From NCBI GenBank assembly GCA_014728225.1, contig WJLX01000105.1:1-33938 (forward strand): a DNA stretch of 33,938 bases, given 5' to 3'. The first letter of the stretch is position 1, and each line of letters starts with the position of its first letter. Shown here one piece after another: positions 1 through 8,386 of the stretch. The notes beneath the pieces are model-generated. The model had not been told where the DNA came from. It searched no databases and saw nothing but the letters and a program-made list of their open reading frames with translations. This DNA is from Candidatus Coatesbacteria bacterium (GTDB taxonomy: Bacteria; RBG-13-66-14). The translations under genes were made by a program, and so were the position numbers.

Positions 1-18
1 ATGCAAAAACCGTGCCGG
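1..18 (-). promoter_or_regulatory. sigma-54-like promoter element pointing out of the window
   Basis: Read on the minus strand, these bases contain CGGCACG, four bases, then TTGCA, giving the GG-N10-GC spacing typical of RpoN promoters. The element lies just past the end of the minus-strand polysaccharide operon and points left, so it would serve a gene outside the window. It shares flanking bases (CCGGAAC before the element) with the motif pair at 29405-29475, so it may instead be a fragment of a dispersed repeat. Bases 19-78 also hold G+C-rich dyad sequence that could help end the operon, but no clean terminator is visible. Confidence 0.4.
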
Positions 19-78
19 TTCCGGCGCCGGGCCGGCGGGACCTGTCAAACCGGCCTAGCGGGGTTTTCCAGTGTCCGC

Positions 79-1149
79 CTACGGTGTAGTCCGGTTCAGC
101 AGGTCGCGGTAGGTCGCTTCCAGGTAGTCGAGGTAGCCGGCCAGGCTCCACTCGCGCCGGGCGCGCTGCCGGGCGGCCCGGCCGAGTCGGCGGGCCGCTT
201 CCGGCCGACGGGCCAGCCAGCACAGGGTCCGGGTCAGGTGCCTGTGGTCGCCGCGCTCGACGAGGAGTCCGTCGACGCCGCTCTCGATCAGTTCGGGCAC
301 ACCGCCGACGGCGGCGGCGACCACGGGCAGTCCGGCGGCGCAGGCCTCGCGGATCGACAGGGGCAGGGATTCCCGTCGGCTGGGCAGCACCAGGGAGTCG
401 ACCCGGCCGTAGAGCTCGGGCAGGTCCCGGCGGAAGCCCAGCCAGGTCAATCGTCGCTCCACCCCGAGGTTACGCGCCAGGGTTTTGAGCCGTTCCCGGG
501 CCGGTCCGTCACCGGCGATCCAGGCCTCGAGCTCCAGCGCGGCGGGCAGTTCGGCCAGGGCGCGCAGCAGGACGTCGTGGCCCTTGCGGCCGTCGATGCG
601 CGCCGCCAGCAACAGCCGGAAGGGGCCGGGATCGCGGTGGCGGCGGACGGCGAAGTACTCGGCTGGCAGGCCGCTGTGACGGACGAAGCCGCGCCGGGGG
701 GGGAAACCCCACTTGAGGAACAGATCGCGCTCGTAGGCCGAGACGAAGTGCACCCGATCGGCGGCGCGGGCCAGCAGGGGCGCGGCGAGGGGATAGTACC
801 AGCGGCGGTGGAGGTTGTGCAGGGTTACCAGGAGCGGCAGTCGGCGGCCCAGGCCGCGGCGGGCGGCGACGGCGGGGCGGATGGCCTGGAGGTGGATGAG
901 TTCGACCCGGCGCTCGAGGGCCAACCCGCGCAGTCGACGGCCCAGCTCGAGCAGCCCCCAGGGCGTGCGGGCGTGGGTCGGCAGCTCGAGGACCGCGGCC
1001 CCGGTCTGTTCGGCCTCGGCGGAGAGCACGCCCCGGTGGCAGGCCAGGATGATCCGATGGCCGCGGTCGACCAGGCCCGCGGCGACGTTGAGCATATCCC
1101 GCTCGGCGCCGCCGGAAATCAGCTCCGGTGTGACCAGCAGCAGCCTCAT
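79..1149 (-). CDS. glycosyltransferase family 4 (GT-B fold)
   Basis: A 356-aa predicted cytoplasmic or membrane-associated glycosyltransferase, the last gene of the polysaccharide operon. The N-terminus has the GT4 acceptor-side signature (TPELISGGAERDML, about residues 7-20). The C-terminal half has a donor-binding domain: LLLAARIDGRKGHDVLLRAL near 178-197, then the ESLPLSIREACAAGLPVVA region carrying the E-x7-E type motif, then GGVPELIESG. There are no membrane segments. The ATG at 1149 overlaps the upstream gene's TGA by four bases (ATGA), indicating translational coupling. Its position suggests it adds one sugar of the repeat unit; donor and acceptor cannot be read from the sequence. Confidence 0.9.
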   Translation of the reverse strand: MRLLLVTPELISGGAERDMLNVAAGLVDRGHRIILACHRGVLSAEAEQTGAAVLELPTHARTPWGLLELGRRLRGLALERRVELIHLQAIRPAVAARRGLGRRLPLLVTLHNLHRRWYYPLAAPLLARAADRVHFVSAYERDLFLKWGFPPRRGFVRHSGLPAEYFAVRRHRDPGPFRLLLAARIDGRKGHDVLLRALAELPAALELEAWIAGDGPARERLKTLARNLGVERRLTWLGFRRDLPELYGRVDSLVLPSRRESLPLSIREACAAGLPVVAAAVGGVPELIESGVDGLLVERGDHRHLTRTLCWLARRPEAARRLGRAARQRARREWSLAGYLDYLEATYRDLLNRTTP

Positions 1150-2270
1150 CGGCGGCTCCAGCGGCGGCGGGCCTCGGCGTAGAGGTTGTCGTGGAGGGCC
1201 AGGTTGCGCTCGAAGGACAACTCCTCGACGACCCAGTCACGTCCGGCGGCGGCGAGTTTTTGCGCCAGCACCGGCTCGGTCAGCAGGCGTCGCAGGACCC
1301 ACCGACACCCGGCGACATCACCGACCTCGAACAACAGACCGCGCTCGTCGTCACCCAACAGCTCGGCGTTGCCCCCGGCCCGGCTGGCCGCACAGGGCAC
1401 ACCGGCGGCCAGGGCCTCGATGATCGAGTTGGACAGACCCTCGGCCCGGCTGGAGAGACAGCTGACGTCGGCGGCGGCCAGCACGCTGCGGACATCGCTG
1501 ATGCGCCCCAGCAGGCGCACCCGGTCGCTCATACCCCGTCGCCGGACCCTGTCTTCCAGGATACGGCGCAGCGGCCCGTCACCGGCCAGCAACAACGTCG
1601 CCGGCCCCCTTGCCGTCTCCAGTCCGGCGACGGCCTCGAGCAGGGTCTCGGGGTCCTTGGGGCGGTGGAGATTGGCCACCATGCAGACCACGGGTTCTGC
1701 GCCGAGGCCGAGTTCGTTCCGGGCCCGGCGCTGCTCTTCAACCGTGACCGGCGGTTGGGGCTCGACGCCGTTGTAGATCAAACGCAGCTTGTCGGCGGGA
1801 CCTCCGTGGGAGATGACATTGCTGCGGACCGCGAGGGCGTTGACCTCGACCAGGGCGGCCCGGCGCCAGTACCAACGGCAGACGCTCCAGTGGTAGCCTC
1901 GGCTCCAGGGTTCCAGCCCGCCCTCGAAGGTCGTGACCGGGGTGTCGGTCCAGCGGCCGGCGGCGACGGCGTAGAGGTTGCCGGAAAAGAGTTGGCCGGC
2001 CAGCAGCTCCCAGCCCTCACTGCGCACCTTGCGCGCCAGGGCCCTCAGGCGGCGCAGGCCCCGGGGTTTGCCGGGCAGGTGGGCGGCCCGGGCCGGTCGG
2101 GTCAGCTCGACCAGCGCCGGAGCCAACTCGCCGCCGAGGACGCAGACCTCGACCCGGCGCCCCCGGCGGGCCTGCCGCGCGGCCAGACGGGCGAGCTGCT
2201 TCTCCGCCCCGGCCAGACCGTACTGGCCGATTACATGGAGCACAGCCGGCTGATCGCCAGCAGCTCTCAA
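1146..2270 (-). CDS. glycosyltransferase family 4 (GT-B fold)
   Basis: About 374 aa. The recognisable protein begins near VLHVIGQYGLAGAEKQLARL, the N-terminal GT4 motif. The donor-binding half contains VCMVANLHRPKDPETLLEAV, LLLAGDGPLR and a SRAEGLSNSIIEALAAGVP motif. The frame stays open upstream to 2471, but that stretch covers the end of the polymerase gene and looks non-native. I chose the TTG at 2270, which overlaps the upstream TGA as TTGA; a GTG at 2243 is the alternative. No strong Shine-Dalgarno sequence lies before either, so coupling is likely. It is paralogous to the next gene downstream. Family assignment is firm; the sugar is unknown. Confidence 0.88.
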   Translation of the reverse strand: MRAAGDQPAVLHVIGQYGLAGAEKQLARLAARQARRGRRVEVCVLGGELAPALVELTRPARAAHLPGKPRGLRRLRALARKVRSEGWELLAGQLFSGNLYAVAAGRWTDTPVTTFEGGLEPWSRGYHWSVCRWYWRRAALVEVNALAVRSNVISHGGPADKLRLIYNGVEPQPPVTVEEQRRARNELGLGAEPVVCMVANLHRPKDPETLLEAVAGLETARGPATLLLAGDGPLRRILEDRVRRRGMSDRVRLLGRISDVRSVLAAADVSCLSSRAEGLSNSIIEALAAGVPCAASRAGGNAELLGDDERGLLFEVGDVAGCRWVLRRLLTEPVLAQKLAAAGRDWVVEELSFERNLALHDNLYAEARRRWSRR

Positions 2271-3745
2271 GGCTGGACCCACGGAGCGAGCAGCTCCTTC
2301 GCCCCGCCCTCGGCGTCCTCCGTACCGGTAATTCGGGGATACCGCCGGCAAACGATCTCGTAGGCCGACATCGGCAGGGCGACGTAGATGAAGATCATCT
2401 TGATGACCGACGGGTTGAGAAACATGCCGAACATCAGCAGGGCCAGATAGGTCATCAACGCCGCCGAGCATAGCAGGGCGAGTTGAAGATCCCCGGCCCG
2501 GCGGGCGTAGCGAACGGCGCGCAAACCGTCGAGAAAGCCCACGACGAACAGGATCAGGGAGGCTATGGCCCCCAACAACCCATACTCGCTGAGAATACTC
2601 ATAAACATATTGTGTTGATCAAAGAAGGGCATATACTTGGAGTATCCTCCCTCCCGGCCGAGATTGTAGAAGCGGAAATGGCCGTAACCGACGCCGAAGA
2701 CGGGATTCTCGAGGAACACCTGCCAGGCCTCGCCGATCAACCGCGCTCGGAGGCTGATCGAACGATCGGCGGGCGCGCCTTCGGTTAGGAAGCTCTGAAC
2801 GCTCTGGATGCGCTGCCAGTAGATGCCGGTGGCCACGATCCCGATGATCAACACCGCGACGATTATCAACACGAAGCGCAACCGGACCTTGAGCGCCGGA
2901 TTGATGATGACCAGGATGCCTACGGCGGCGAGGATGATGAAGCCGGAACGCGACTTGGACAGAATGACACCGGCGAGCATCAGGCAGACCCCGAAGATGA
3001 TCAGCAAACGGGTCAGCCAATTTTTGGAATAGGCCAACAGGAAACCCGCAATCGCCAGGGCGGTGACGTTGAAACAAGCGTATTCGTTGGGGTCGTGAAA
3101 CGTCCCAGCCACGCGATCGGGCTGGAACAACAGGTACTGGTAGACGCCGTAGCCACCATCGATGCTGCGGGCGATGAAGATAACCACCAATACGAGCAGC
3201 AAACCCCGCTGGTCCTGGACGTAGATGCGGACGAAGATATAGCCGACCAGCCAGGACAGGACCTTGGCGAAGTAGGCCCGCCCGATGTTGCCGTTGACCA
3301 GGGTCGAGATCGAAAAGGCGACCAGGACGAGGAAGACCAGCAGGAAACGGTAGTCGAACACCCGCGGCATCCGCCGGCTGAACTCGAGACGCCGGGTGGC
3401 GTAGTAAGCCGTGGTGACGACGGCCAGGATCAAGGCCGACCAGACCGCGGCGGTGAAGACGCCCAGGCGTACATAGTTGGTCAACAGCAGCGAAGTGATG
3501 AACAGATAGAAGAGATAGGCGGGTTTATTGATGAACAGGGAGAACAACAGAACGGCGACGACGACGAAGGCCAGCAGATACAGGGGCATGCCGTGGCGAA
3601 AGAGGAAGACGGTGGCGCCCAGCAGCAGCAGCGCCGCAGTCAATTCACGGTGACCGCGGATCCATTCCCAGAGCCCCCCCCGCCAGCGAGACAGCTTCCA
3701 GCGCAGGCTCTCGCGATGCCGCGGCTGTTCAACGGGGTGCCGCAT
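2267..3745 (-). CDS. O-antigen ligase/polymerase (Wzy_C family), multi-spanning membrane protein
   Basis: A 492-aa protein with many hydrophobic helices (roughly 11-12) from about residue 36 to 465. It carries features of the Wzy/WaaL family: DPNEYA at 218-223, SKSRSG at 263-268, and GVGYGHF (351-357) followed by HNMFMSILSEYGLLG (378-392). Between the last two lies the family's characteristic periplasmic loop. In a Wzx/Wzy system it would polymerise lipid-linked repeat units on the periplasmic face of the inner membrane. The same fold also ligates glycans to lipid A or protein, so ligase activity cannot be excluded. The ATG lies one base after the upstream stop. With wzx, wza and wzc in the same operon, polymerase is the better reading. 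Confidence 0.85.
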   Translation of the reverse strand: MRHPVEQPRHRESLRWKLSRWRGGLWEWIRGHRELTAALLLLGATVFLFRHGMPLYLLAFVVVAVLLFSLFINKPAYLFYLFITSLLLTNYVRLGVFTAAVWSALILAVVTTAYYATRRLEFSRRMPRVFDYRFLLVFLVLVAFSISTLVNGNIGRAYFAKVLSWLVGYIFVRIYVQDQRGLLLVLVVIFIARSIDGGYGVYQYLLFQPDRVAGTFHDPNEYACFNVTALAIAGFLLAYSKNWLTRLLIIFGVCLMLAGVILSKSRSGFIILAAVGILVIINPALKVRLRFVLIIVAVLIIGIVATGIYWQRIQSVQSFLTEGAPADRSISLRARLIGEAWQVFLENPVFGVGYGHFRFYNLGREGGYSKYMPFFDQHNMFMSILSEYGLLGAIASLILFVVGFLDGLRAVRYARRAGDLQLALLCSAALMTYLALLMFGMFLNPSVIKMIFIYVALPMSAYEIVCRRYPRITGTEDAEGGAKELLAPWVQP

Positions 3746-3746
3746 C

Positions 3747-4946
3747 CTAGTCGGCCACCAATTCGTCGTAGGTTTTCAGCAGGGTTCGAGCCAGACGGGG
3801 CCAGTTGTAGCGTTCCTCGACCAGCCGACGACCGGCGGCGCCCATCCGCCGGCGCAGTTGACGGTTCTCCAGCAGCAGGGCGCAGGCCCGCACCAGTTCT
3901 CGGGTCGTTTCGGCCACCAGGGCCTCGCGCCCCGGGGTGAACTCGATACCCTCCATCGTCTTCGGCGTGGCCACCAGGGGGCGTTCCATGGCCCAGGCCT
4001 CGGGCACCTTGTTCTTGAAACCGGCGCCCCGGCGCAGCGGACTGCAGTAAACCGAGCCCCGGGCGATCCAGTCCGCCATCACCTCGACGCGGCCGCTGAT
4101 CACATTGCGGGCGTCGCGGCGACCGGCCTCGACCAGGCGGGCGCTGGGACGGTTGCCGACGATGTAGACCTTGAGTCCGGGCCAGCGGCGGCGCAAGGGC
4201 GGGGCGATTCTCACGACCAACTCCCAGGCGGCGGTCTCGTTGGGCGGATAGAGGTAGGAGCCGGAGAAGACCAGACTGGGATGATCCTCCAGGGCCGGAC
4301 GGGGTTCCTGCTCGGTGAGTTCGACACCGTTGGAAACCACGACGGTGTTGATCCCGGCTTCCCGGCCGCTCAGCGAGCGGGCGTCGACGTCGGTGCAGAA
4401 GACGCAGGCGTCGAAACTGCGATAGACGGCGGGTTCGTGACGGTGGACCTTGTAGAGCTCCCAGGCGAGGAAGGGCTTGAGCGGCCAGGCGACCCGGCGC
4501 AGCTGCTCCAGATACAAACGCCAGAAGGCGTCGTGGGGGGCGATCAGCCGCGGCGGAGTCGACAATCCCGCCAGACAGGCCCCGAGGAAGTAACCCTCGA
4601 CGTGGACGAGGTCGTACGAGCGTCTCTGCAACCGCTGACTAATCAGCGGTTGAATACCTGCCAGTAAATAGCTGCGGATAATCAGCGGCAGGGGCGACAG
4701 GATTCCACGAATTCTGGACGGCCATGACAGGGGGCGTGAGACGATGCGGTAATCAAGCGAACGACAGACGCTTCTTAGCGGTGCGATATTCTCCCGGGGC
4801 TCTTCGTCGACGAAGCACAGCAGGTCGACCTCGTGCCGTCGGGACACCTCGCGCAGCAGGTAGAACAGCTTGGAGCAGTGCCCGCTGATCGGCGGATAGG
4901 GCACGAAGGGGGCCGTCCAGAGGAGACGATAACCGGCGCTACTCAC
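3747..4946 (-). CDS. glycosyltransferase, GT4-like, of the exopolysaccharide type
   Basis: 399 aa starting at GTG 4946, with GAGGAG about ten bases upstream, inside the end of the previous gene (8-bp overlap). The N-terminus (LLWTAPFVPYPPISGHCSKL) resembles the sugar transferases of exosortase/exopolysaccharide clusters (the TIGR03087-like group). The middle contains VVVSNGVEL and LVFSGSYLYPPNETA. The C-terminal half has KVPEAWAMERPLVATPKTMEGI, the position of the donor-contact loop. No membrane segments are seen. It presumably adds one residue to the repeat unit. Family membership is inferred from motif pattern only. Confidence 0.82.
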   Translation of the reverse strand: MSSAGYRLLWTAPFVPYPPISGHCSKLFYLLREVSRRHEVDLLCFVDEEPRENIAPLRSVCRSLDYRIVSRPLSWPSRIRGILSPLPLIIRSYLLAGIQPLISQRLQRRSYDLVHVEGYFLGACLAGLSTPPRLIAPHDAFWRLYLEQLRRVAWPLKPFLAWELYKVHRHEPAVYRSFDACVFCTDVDARSLSGREAGINTVVVSNGVELTEQEPRPALEDHPSLVFSGSYLYPPNETAAWELVVRIAPPLRRRWPGLKVYIVGNRPSARLVEAGRRDARNVISGRVEVMADWIARGSVYCSPLRRGAGFKNKVPEAWAMERPLVATPKTMEGIEFTPGREALVAETTRELVRACALLLENRQLRRRMGAAGRRLVEERYNWPRLARTLLKTYDELVAD

Positions 4947-6777
4947 CTTGCAACAACTCCTCGATCAAGCCGGCCACCCGGCGGGCCGCGCCGCCGTCGG
5001 CTCCGGCCTCGTGACGCTCCAGATAGGCCCGTCGGCCCGCCGCCAGCTTCCGCCGCAGCTCGGGATCGCGCAGCAACCGCTGGACGCCCTCGGCCAACTC
5101 TTCGGCATTGAAAGCCCGGTAGACACCGGCCGAGGCGGTGTACTCCAACACCGCTTCCTCGCCGGGAACCCGCAGCACTGCCACGGGCTTCCCCAACACC
5201 AGGGCCTCGACGCCGACGGTGGAAAAGATGGTCGTCGCGACGGCACAGCGGTTCAGCAGATCATAGAGGTCCAGCTCGACGGGCAGCAGGGCGTCGGGGG
5301 ACAGCCCCGCCGCCTCCAGCAGCCGCCGCAGCTCGTTGGGATCCTCCCGGGGGTGGGGCTTGACGCTGACCTTCAACCGCTTTGCGCAACGCGCCAGTAA
5401 AGCGGCCCCGGCGATGAACTCGCGTTTGAGTTCCCACGTCAGCTTCTGTTCCAGGGGCTGGGAGAAGAAGACCACCTCGGGGAGCGAGCCCTCGGCCTCA
5501 CTATCCCGCGCTGAAGCGGCCGGCCCGTCGTAACGCGGCCGGCCCGTCACCGTGATCCGCTCCCCGGGCACACCGTGGCGGCGAAAAACGGCGGCGGAGT
5601 AATCGCCGGCGGCCGCCAAACGATCGGCCTCCAGAGTGCCGAACAGCGGGCTGTCGAACACCATGTCCGGGCTCTCCAGGGCCAGGGTGGGGATCCCGGC
5701 GGCGGCGGCCAGGCCGAAGGCGTAGTTGACGCCGAGACCGCGCTCGCTCATCCCGACGACCAGGCGCGGCTGGAGGGTCTCGAGAAGCTCCTCCAGGGCT
5801 GAGATCAGGGGCAGTCCGCGCCACAGCTCCATCCGCAGCATGTCGACCAGACGGCAGAGCATGAAGGGCCGCAGGTCGAAACCCCGCCAGGGCAGCGGCT
5901 CCAGCAGTTCGGGCAGGCGGGCCAGCAGGGGTTCGACGTCGCGCTCGTAGGCGGCGATCCAGCGCTGCAACCTGCCGCTCTTCAGCAGGGCGGGCAGCGG
6001 GTAGCGGGGTCGATCCGGCGGGTAGCCCTCCAGCACCCGACGATCCCAGGCCGTCACCCCCCAGCTCGCCCCATCTTCCAGGGCCTCGCCGACGGGGAGC
6101 CAGTTCCGCCGGTCTTTGACGGTCACCGGTACCACCAGGATCTCGACGGCCCGCCGGGGACCACGAACGGGCAGAGAGCGCAGCAGGGTCGCGAGGGTCT
6201 TCAGCCCCCGGGCCCAACGGTCGGCCACCACCGGGCCGGAACCGCCCGGTCGGCGGCGGACGCCCAGATAGCGCGGGTAGCTCGAGGGCGGTGTCGCCGC
6301 GGCCCTGAGGTCGATCCCCCGCCGTCGACAACAGCCGGCCAGCGTCGGCAGCAGCTTGCCCGGCAGACCCGCGGCCCGCAGGGTGTCGGGCTCGAGTTCC
6401 TCAATGAAGCTCCCCAGCACGAACAGGGGGGTCGAGACCTCCTGGATCAGCCGGTACACCAGATGACGGAAGGTCGGCTCGAGCTCCAGACAACCCAGCT
6501 TGAACCGTCCCCGGCGCAACGCCCGGCCCGTCGCCAGGGTCAATGAACCGCATTCCCGATTGAGCCGCCGCCAGGCGGAACTGGTCAGCCGTCCAGCCGG
6601 ACCTCGGGCCTCGATCCGCTCCCTGGCGCACAGCGCCCGCAGGCCCTCACCCAGGGCGGCGGCGCTCAAGCCGACGACGAGGGGCTCTCGTCCGCCGGAG
6701 CGCTCCGCCCGCAGGATCCGGCGAAGCTCCCGGGGCGGAATCCTGTCGAACAGGACCACCAGGCTACGCGGATTCAT
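4939..6777 (-). CDS. putative glycan or glycerophosphate transferase, GT-B-like C-terminal half
   Basis: A 612-aa protein without membrane segments or signal peptide. The C-terminal half looks like the GT-B domain shared by CDP-glycerol:polyglycerophosphate transferases, capsule-synthesis (KpsS-like) proteins and UDP-GlcNAc 2-epimerases: VVFFSQPLEQ, then KPHPRED at 473-479, then STVGVEALVLGKPVAVL (519-535), which matches the phosphate-binding turn in those families. The first roughly 300 residues are Arg-rich and match nothing I recognise. It overlaps the flippase gene by 14 bp upstream and the next gene by 8 bp downstream, so it belongs to the operon. It most likely adds a repeat-unit component or phosphodiester group. 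Substrate unknown. Confidence 0.65.
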   Translation of the reverse strand: MNPRSLVVLFDRIPPRELRRILRAERSGGREPLVVGLSAAALGEGLRALCARERIEARGPAGRLTSSAWRRLNRECGSLTLATGRALRRGRFKLGCLELEPTFRHLVYRLIQEVSTPLFVLGSFIEELEPDTLRAAGLPGKLLPTLAGCCRRRGIDLRAAATPPSSYPRYLGVRRRPGGSGPVVADRWARGLKTLATLLRSLPVRGPRRAVEILVVPVTVKDRRNWLPVGEALEDGASWGVTAWDRRVLEGYPPDRPRYPLPALLKSGRLQRWIAAYERDVEPLLARLPELLEPLPWRGFDLRPFMLCRLVDMLRMELWRGLPLISALEELLETLQPRLVVGMSERGLGVNYAFGLAAAAGIPTLALESPDMVFDSPLFGTLEADRLAAAGDYSAAVFRRHGVPGERITVTGRPRYDGPAASARDSEAEGSLPEVVFFSQPLEQKLTWELKREFIAGAALLARCAKRLKVSVKPHPREDPNELRRLLEAAGLSPDALLPVELDLYDLLNRCAVATTIFSTVGVEALVLGKPVAVLRVPGEEAVLEYTASAGVYRAFNAEELAEGVQRLLRDPELRRKLAAGRRAYLERHEAGADGGAARRVAGLIEELLQGE

Positions 6778-8302
6778 GGTTCCGCCCCCCGCCGAAGAGC
6801 CGCCGGAACAGCATCCCCAGCACGCCCAGCCGGCGCTCCTCGTAGACTACCAGGGGTAGGGCCGCCGCCACCGCCATCCCCAGAGCGAGCAGGAAACGCC
6901 ACAGCCAGAAACCGATCGCCAAGCGGCTCATCAACCATAACGCCCCCCAGGTCACCAGACCCAGGTAAGCCAGCGGCAGACAGACCCGCAGCAGCAGCTT
7001 GAGCGCCCCCCGGGTCCCCAGGGCGAATTCCCGCACGGTGAAGAACAGCAGCAACAGCACGTAGAGGCTGAGCAAGGCGGTGGCGCCGAGTACGACGGCC
7101 AGGGGCGAACCGTACTGGAAGAACAGCCAGATCGCCAGCGCCAGGGAGGCCGCCAGCAGAGCGAGCTGGACCCCCAGCCAGCGCCCGTAGGTCTTGCGCT
7201 CCAGCAACAGGTTGATCAAAGTGTTGCCCGCCACCGTGGTCGATGAGCAGAGGGCCGAGCGAAGAATGAAGATGTAGATCAGGGGCAGGGCCGGCACGTA
7301 ACGGGGCAGATAGACGGGCAGCAGGGCCGTCACCCCCAGGGCCGCCACGCAGGCCACCAGCCCGGCCAGATAGGCGTTGAGTTCGCTGTAGCGCAGCAGA
7401 TTGTCGCGCAGGCGGTCCAGCCGGCCGGAACCGGTCTGCTCGGCGATCGCCGGGTTGAGCACCACCCCCAGCTTGAAAGGCACCAGGATGATGAACAGCC
7501 CCACGGTGACGGCCAGCTTGACGAAGCCGTTGGCGTCGCCGCCGATGAAACGGGCGACGATCACGGCGTCGACGTTCTCCAGGCCGTAGCGCAGGAAGCC
7601 GACCAGGGTCAGCGGCAGACCCACCTTGAGCACCCGCAGGACATCCTCGCCCCGCAGGCGTGGCTTGAGCGGCAGGCCCAGCCTGACGCGGTAGAGCACC
7701 AGGAACAAAAGCTGGACCGTCACCTGGCTGACGATCACCCCGACGACGCCCCACAGCGCCGCGCTGATCAAGGTGGCGGTGACCGAGGTGAAGCTGAAGG
7801 CCACCTCGAAACGGGCCAGCTCGTTGAAGCGCTGGTCCGCCTGGTACAGATTGGTGATCAGGGCCGTCAGGTTGGTCAGCAGGACCAGGAAGGCGCCGCC
7901 CGAAATCACCACGGCGTAGACCAGGCCCGAGGTGAAGGTCGACGGTCCGGCGATGAACAGTACCCCGACCACGGCCAGCAGGGACATCAGTCCGGTGAAG
8001 CCGTAGGTCGAGTTGCGCAGGCGGTCGAGCTGTTTCTCGTCGGCGCCCCGGCCGCGCAGGTAGGGGATCTGGCGGTAGATGCCCTGGGTGGAGCCCAGAT
8101 GGACGTAGGCGCCGAAGCCGGTGATCAGGCTGACGATCAACAGCAGCCCGTAGTCGGCCGGGGTGTCGAGGAGCTTGGGCAGCAGCAGGGCCCGGACGAT
8201 CCCCAGCACCGTGGTCAACAGCCCGGCGACGGACATCGCCAGAGTGCTGCGCCACAGACCACGTCCGCCGTCGATGAGTGCTGTCGGCTTTCGTTTTACC
8301 AA
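6764..8302 (-). CDS. wzx: Wzx-type polysaccharide flippase (MOP superfamily)
   Basis: 512 aa, with about 12-14 hydrophobic helices spread over the whole length and short basic loops, as in Wzx/RfbX exporters. The N-terminus (GLWRSTLAMSVAGLLTTVLGIVR, shown in part) is the usual first helix. It is expected to flip undecaprenyl-diphosphate-linked repeat units across the inner membrane for Wzy. The start is TTG 8302 with only a weak purine run upstream; the first ATG, at 8233, would delete part of helix 1, so TTG is preferred. It overlaps the downstream 612-aa gene by 14 bp. An 84-bp gap with a hairpin separates it from the aminotransferase gene. The family call is firm; the gene symbol rests on context. 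Confidence 0.88.
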   Translation of the reverse strand: MVKRKPTALIDGGRGLWRSTLAMSVAGLLTTVLGIVRALLLPKLLDTPADYGLLLIVSLITGFGAYVHLGSTQGIYRQIPYLRGRGADEKQLDRLRNSTYGFTGLMSLLAVVGVLFIAGPSTFTSGLVYAVVISGGAFLVLLTNLTALITNLYQADQRFNELARFEVAFSFTSVTATLISAALWGVVGVIVSQVTVQLLFLVLYRVRLGLPLKPRLRGEDVLRVLKVGLPLTLVGFLRYGLENVDAVIVARFIGGDANGFVKLAVTVGLFIILVPFKLGVVLNPAIAEQTGSGRLDRLRDNLLRYSELNAYLAGLVACVAALGVTALLPVYLPRYVPALPLIYIFILRSALCSSTTVAGNTLINLLLERKTYGRWLGVQLALLAASLALAIWLFFQYGSPLAVVLGATALLSLYVLLLLFFTVREFALGTRGALKLLLRVCLPLAYLGLVTWGALWLMSRLAIGFWLWRFLLALGMAVAAALPLVVYEERRLGVLGMLFRRLFGGGRNHESA

Positions 8303-8363
8303 ACCTGTCCCCGGGGGCGACCAGGCCGGACGCGGTCGCGCCGGACCCGGTCGTCTAGCAGAT

Positions 8364-8386
8364 ACGGCGCCGCTCGGGGGCGCCGT
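8364..8386 (-). other. intercistronic hairpin after the aminotransferase gene
   Basis: An 8-bp perfect stem (ACGGCGCC pairing with GGCGCCGT, seven-base loop) begins immediately after the TGA of the CBS-aminotransferase gene and before wzx. No U-run follows in the direction of transcription, so it is not a classical terminator. It could stabilise the upstream mRNA segment, act as a processing site, or lower wzx expression relative to the sugar genes. Confidence 0.45.

Noticed and set aside
1-1182. 393-codon open frame on the plus strand
   Set aside because: It is antisense to a clear GT4 gene, has no recognisable motif, and its composition (Gly/Gln/Ala-rich) is typical of shadow frames in high-GC DNA.
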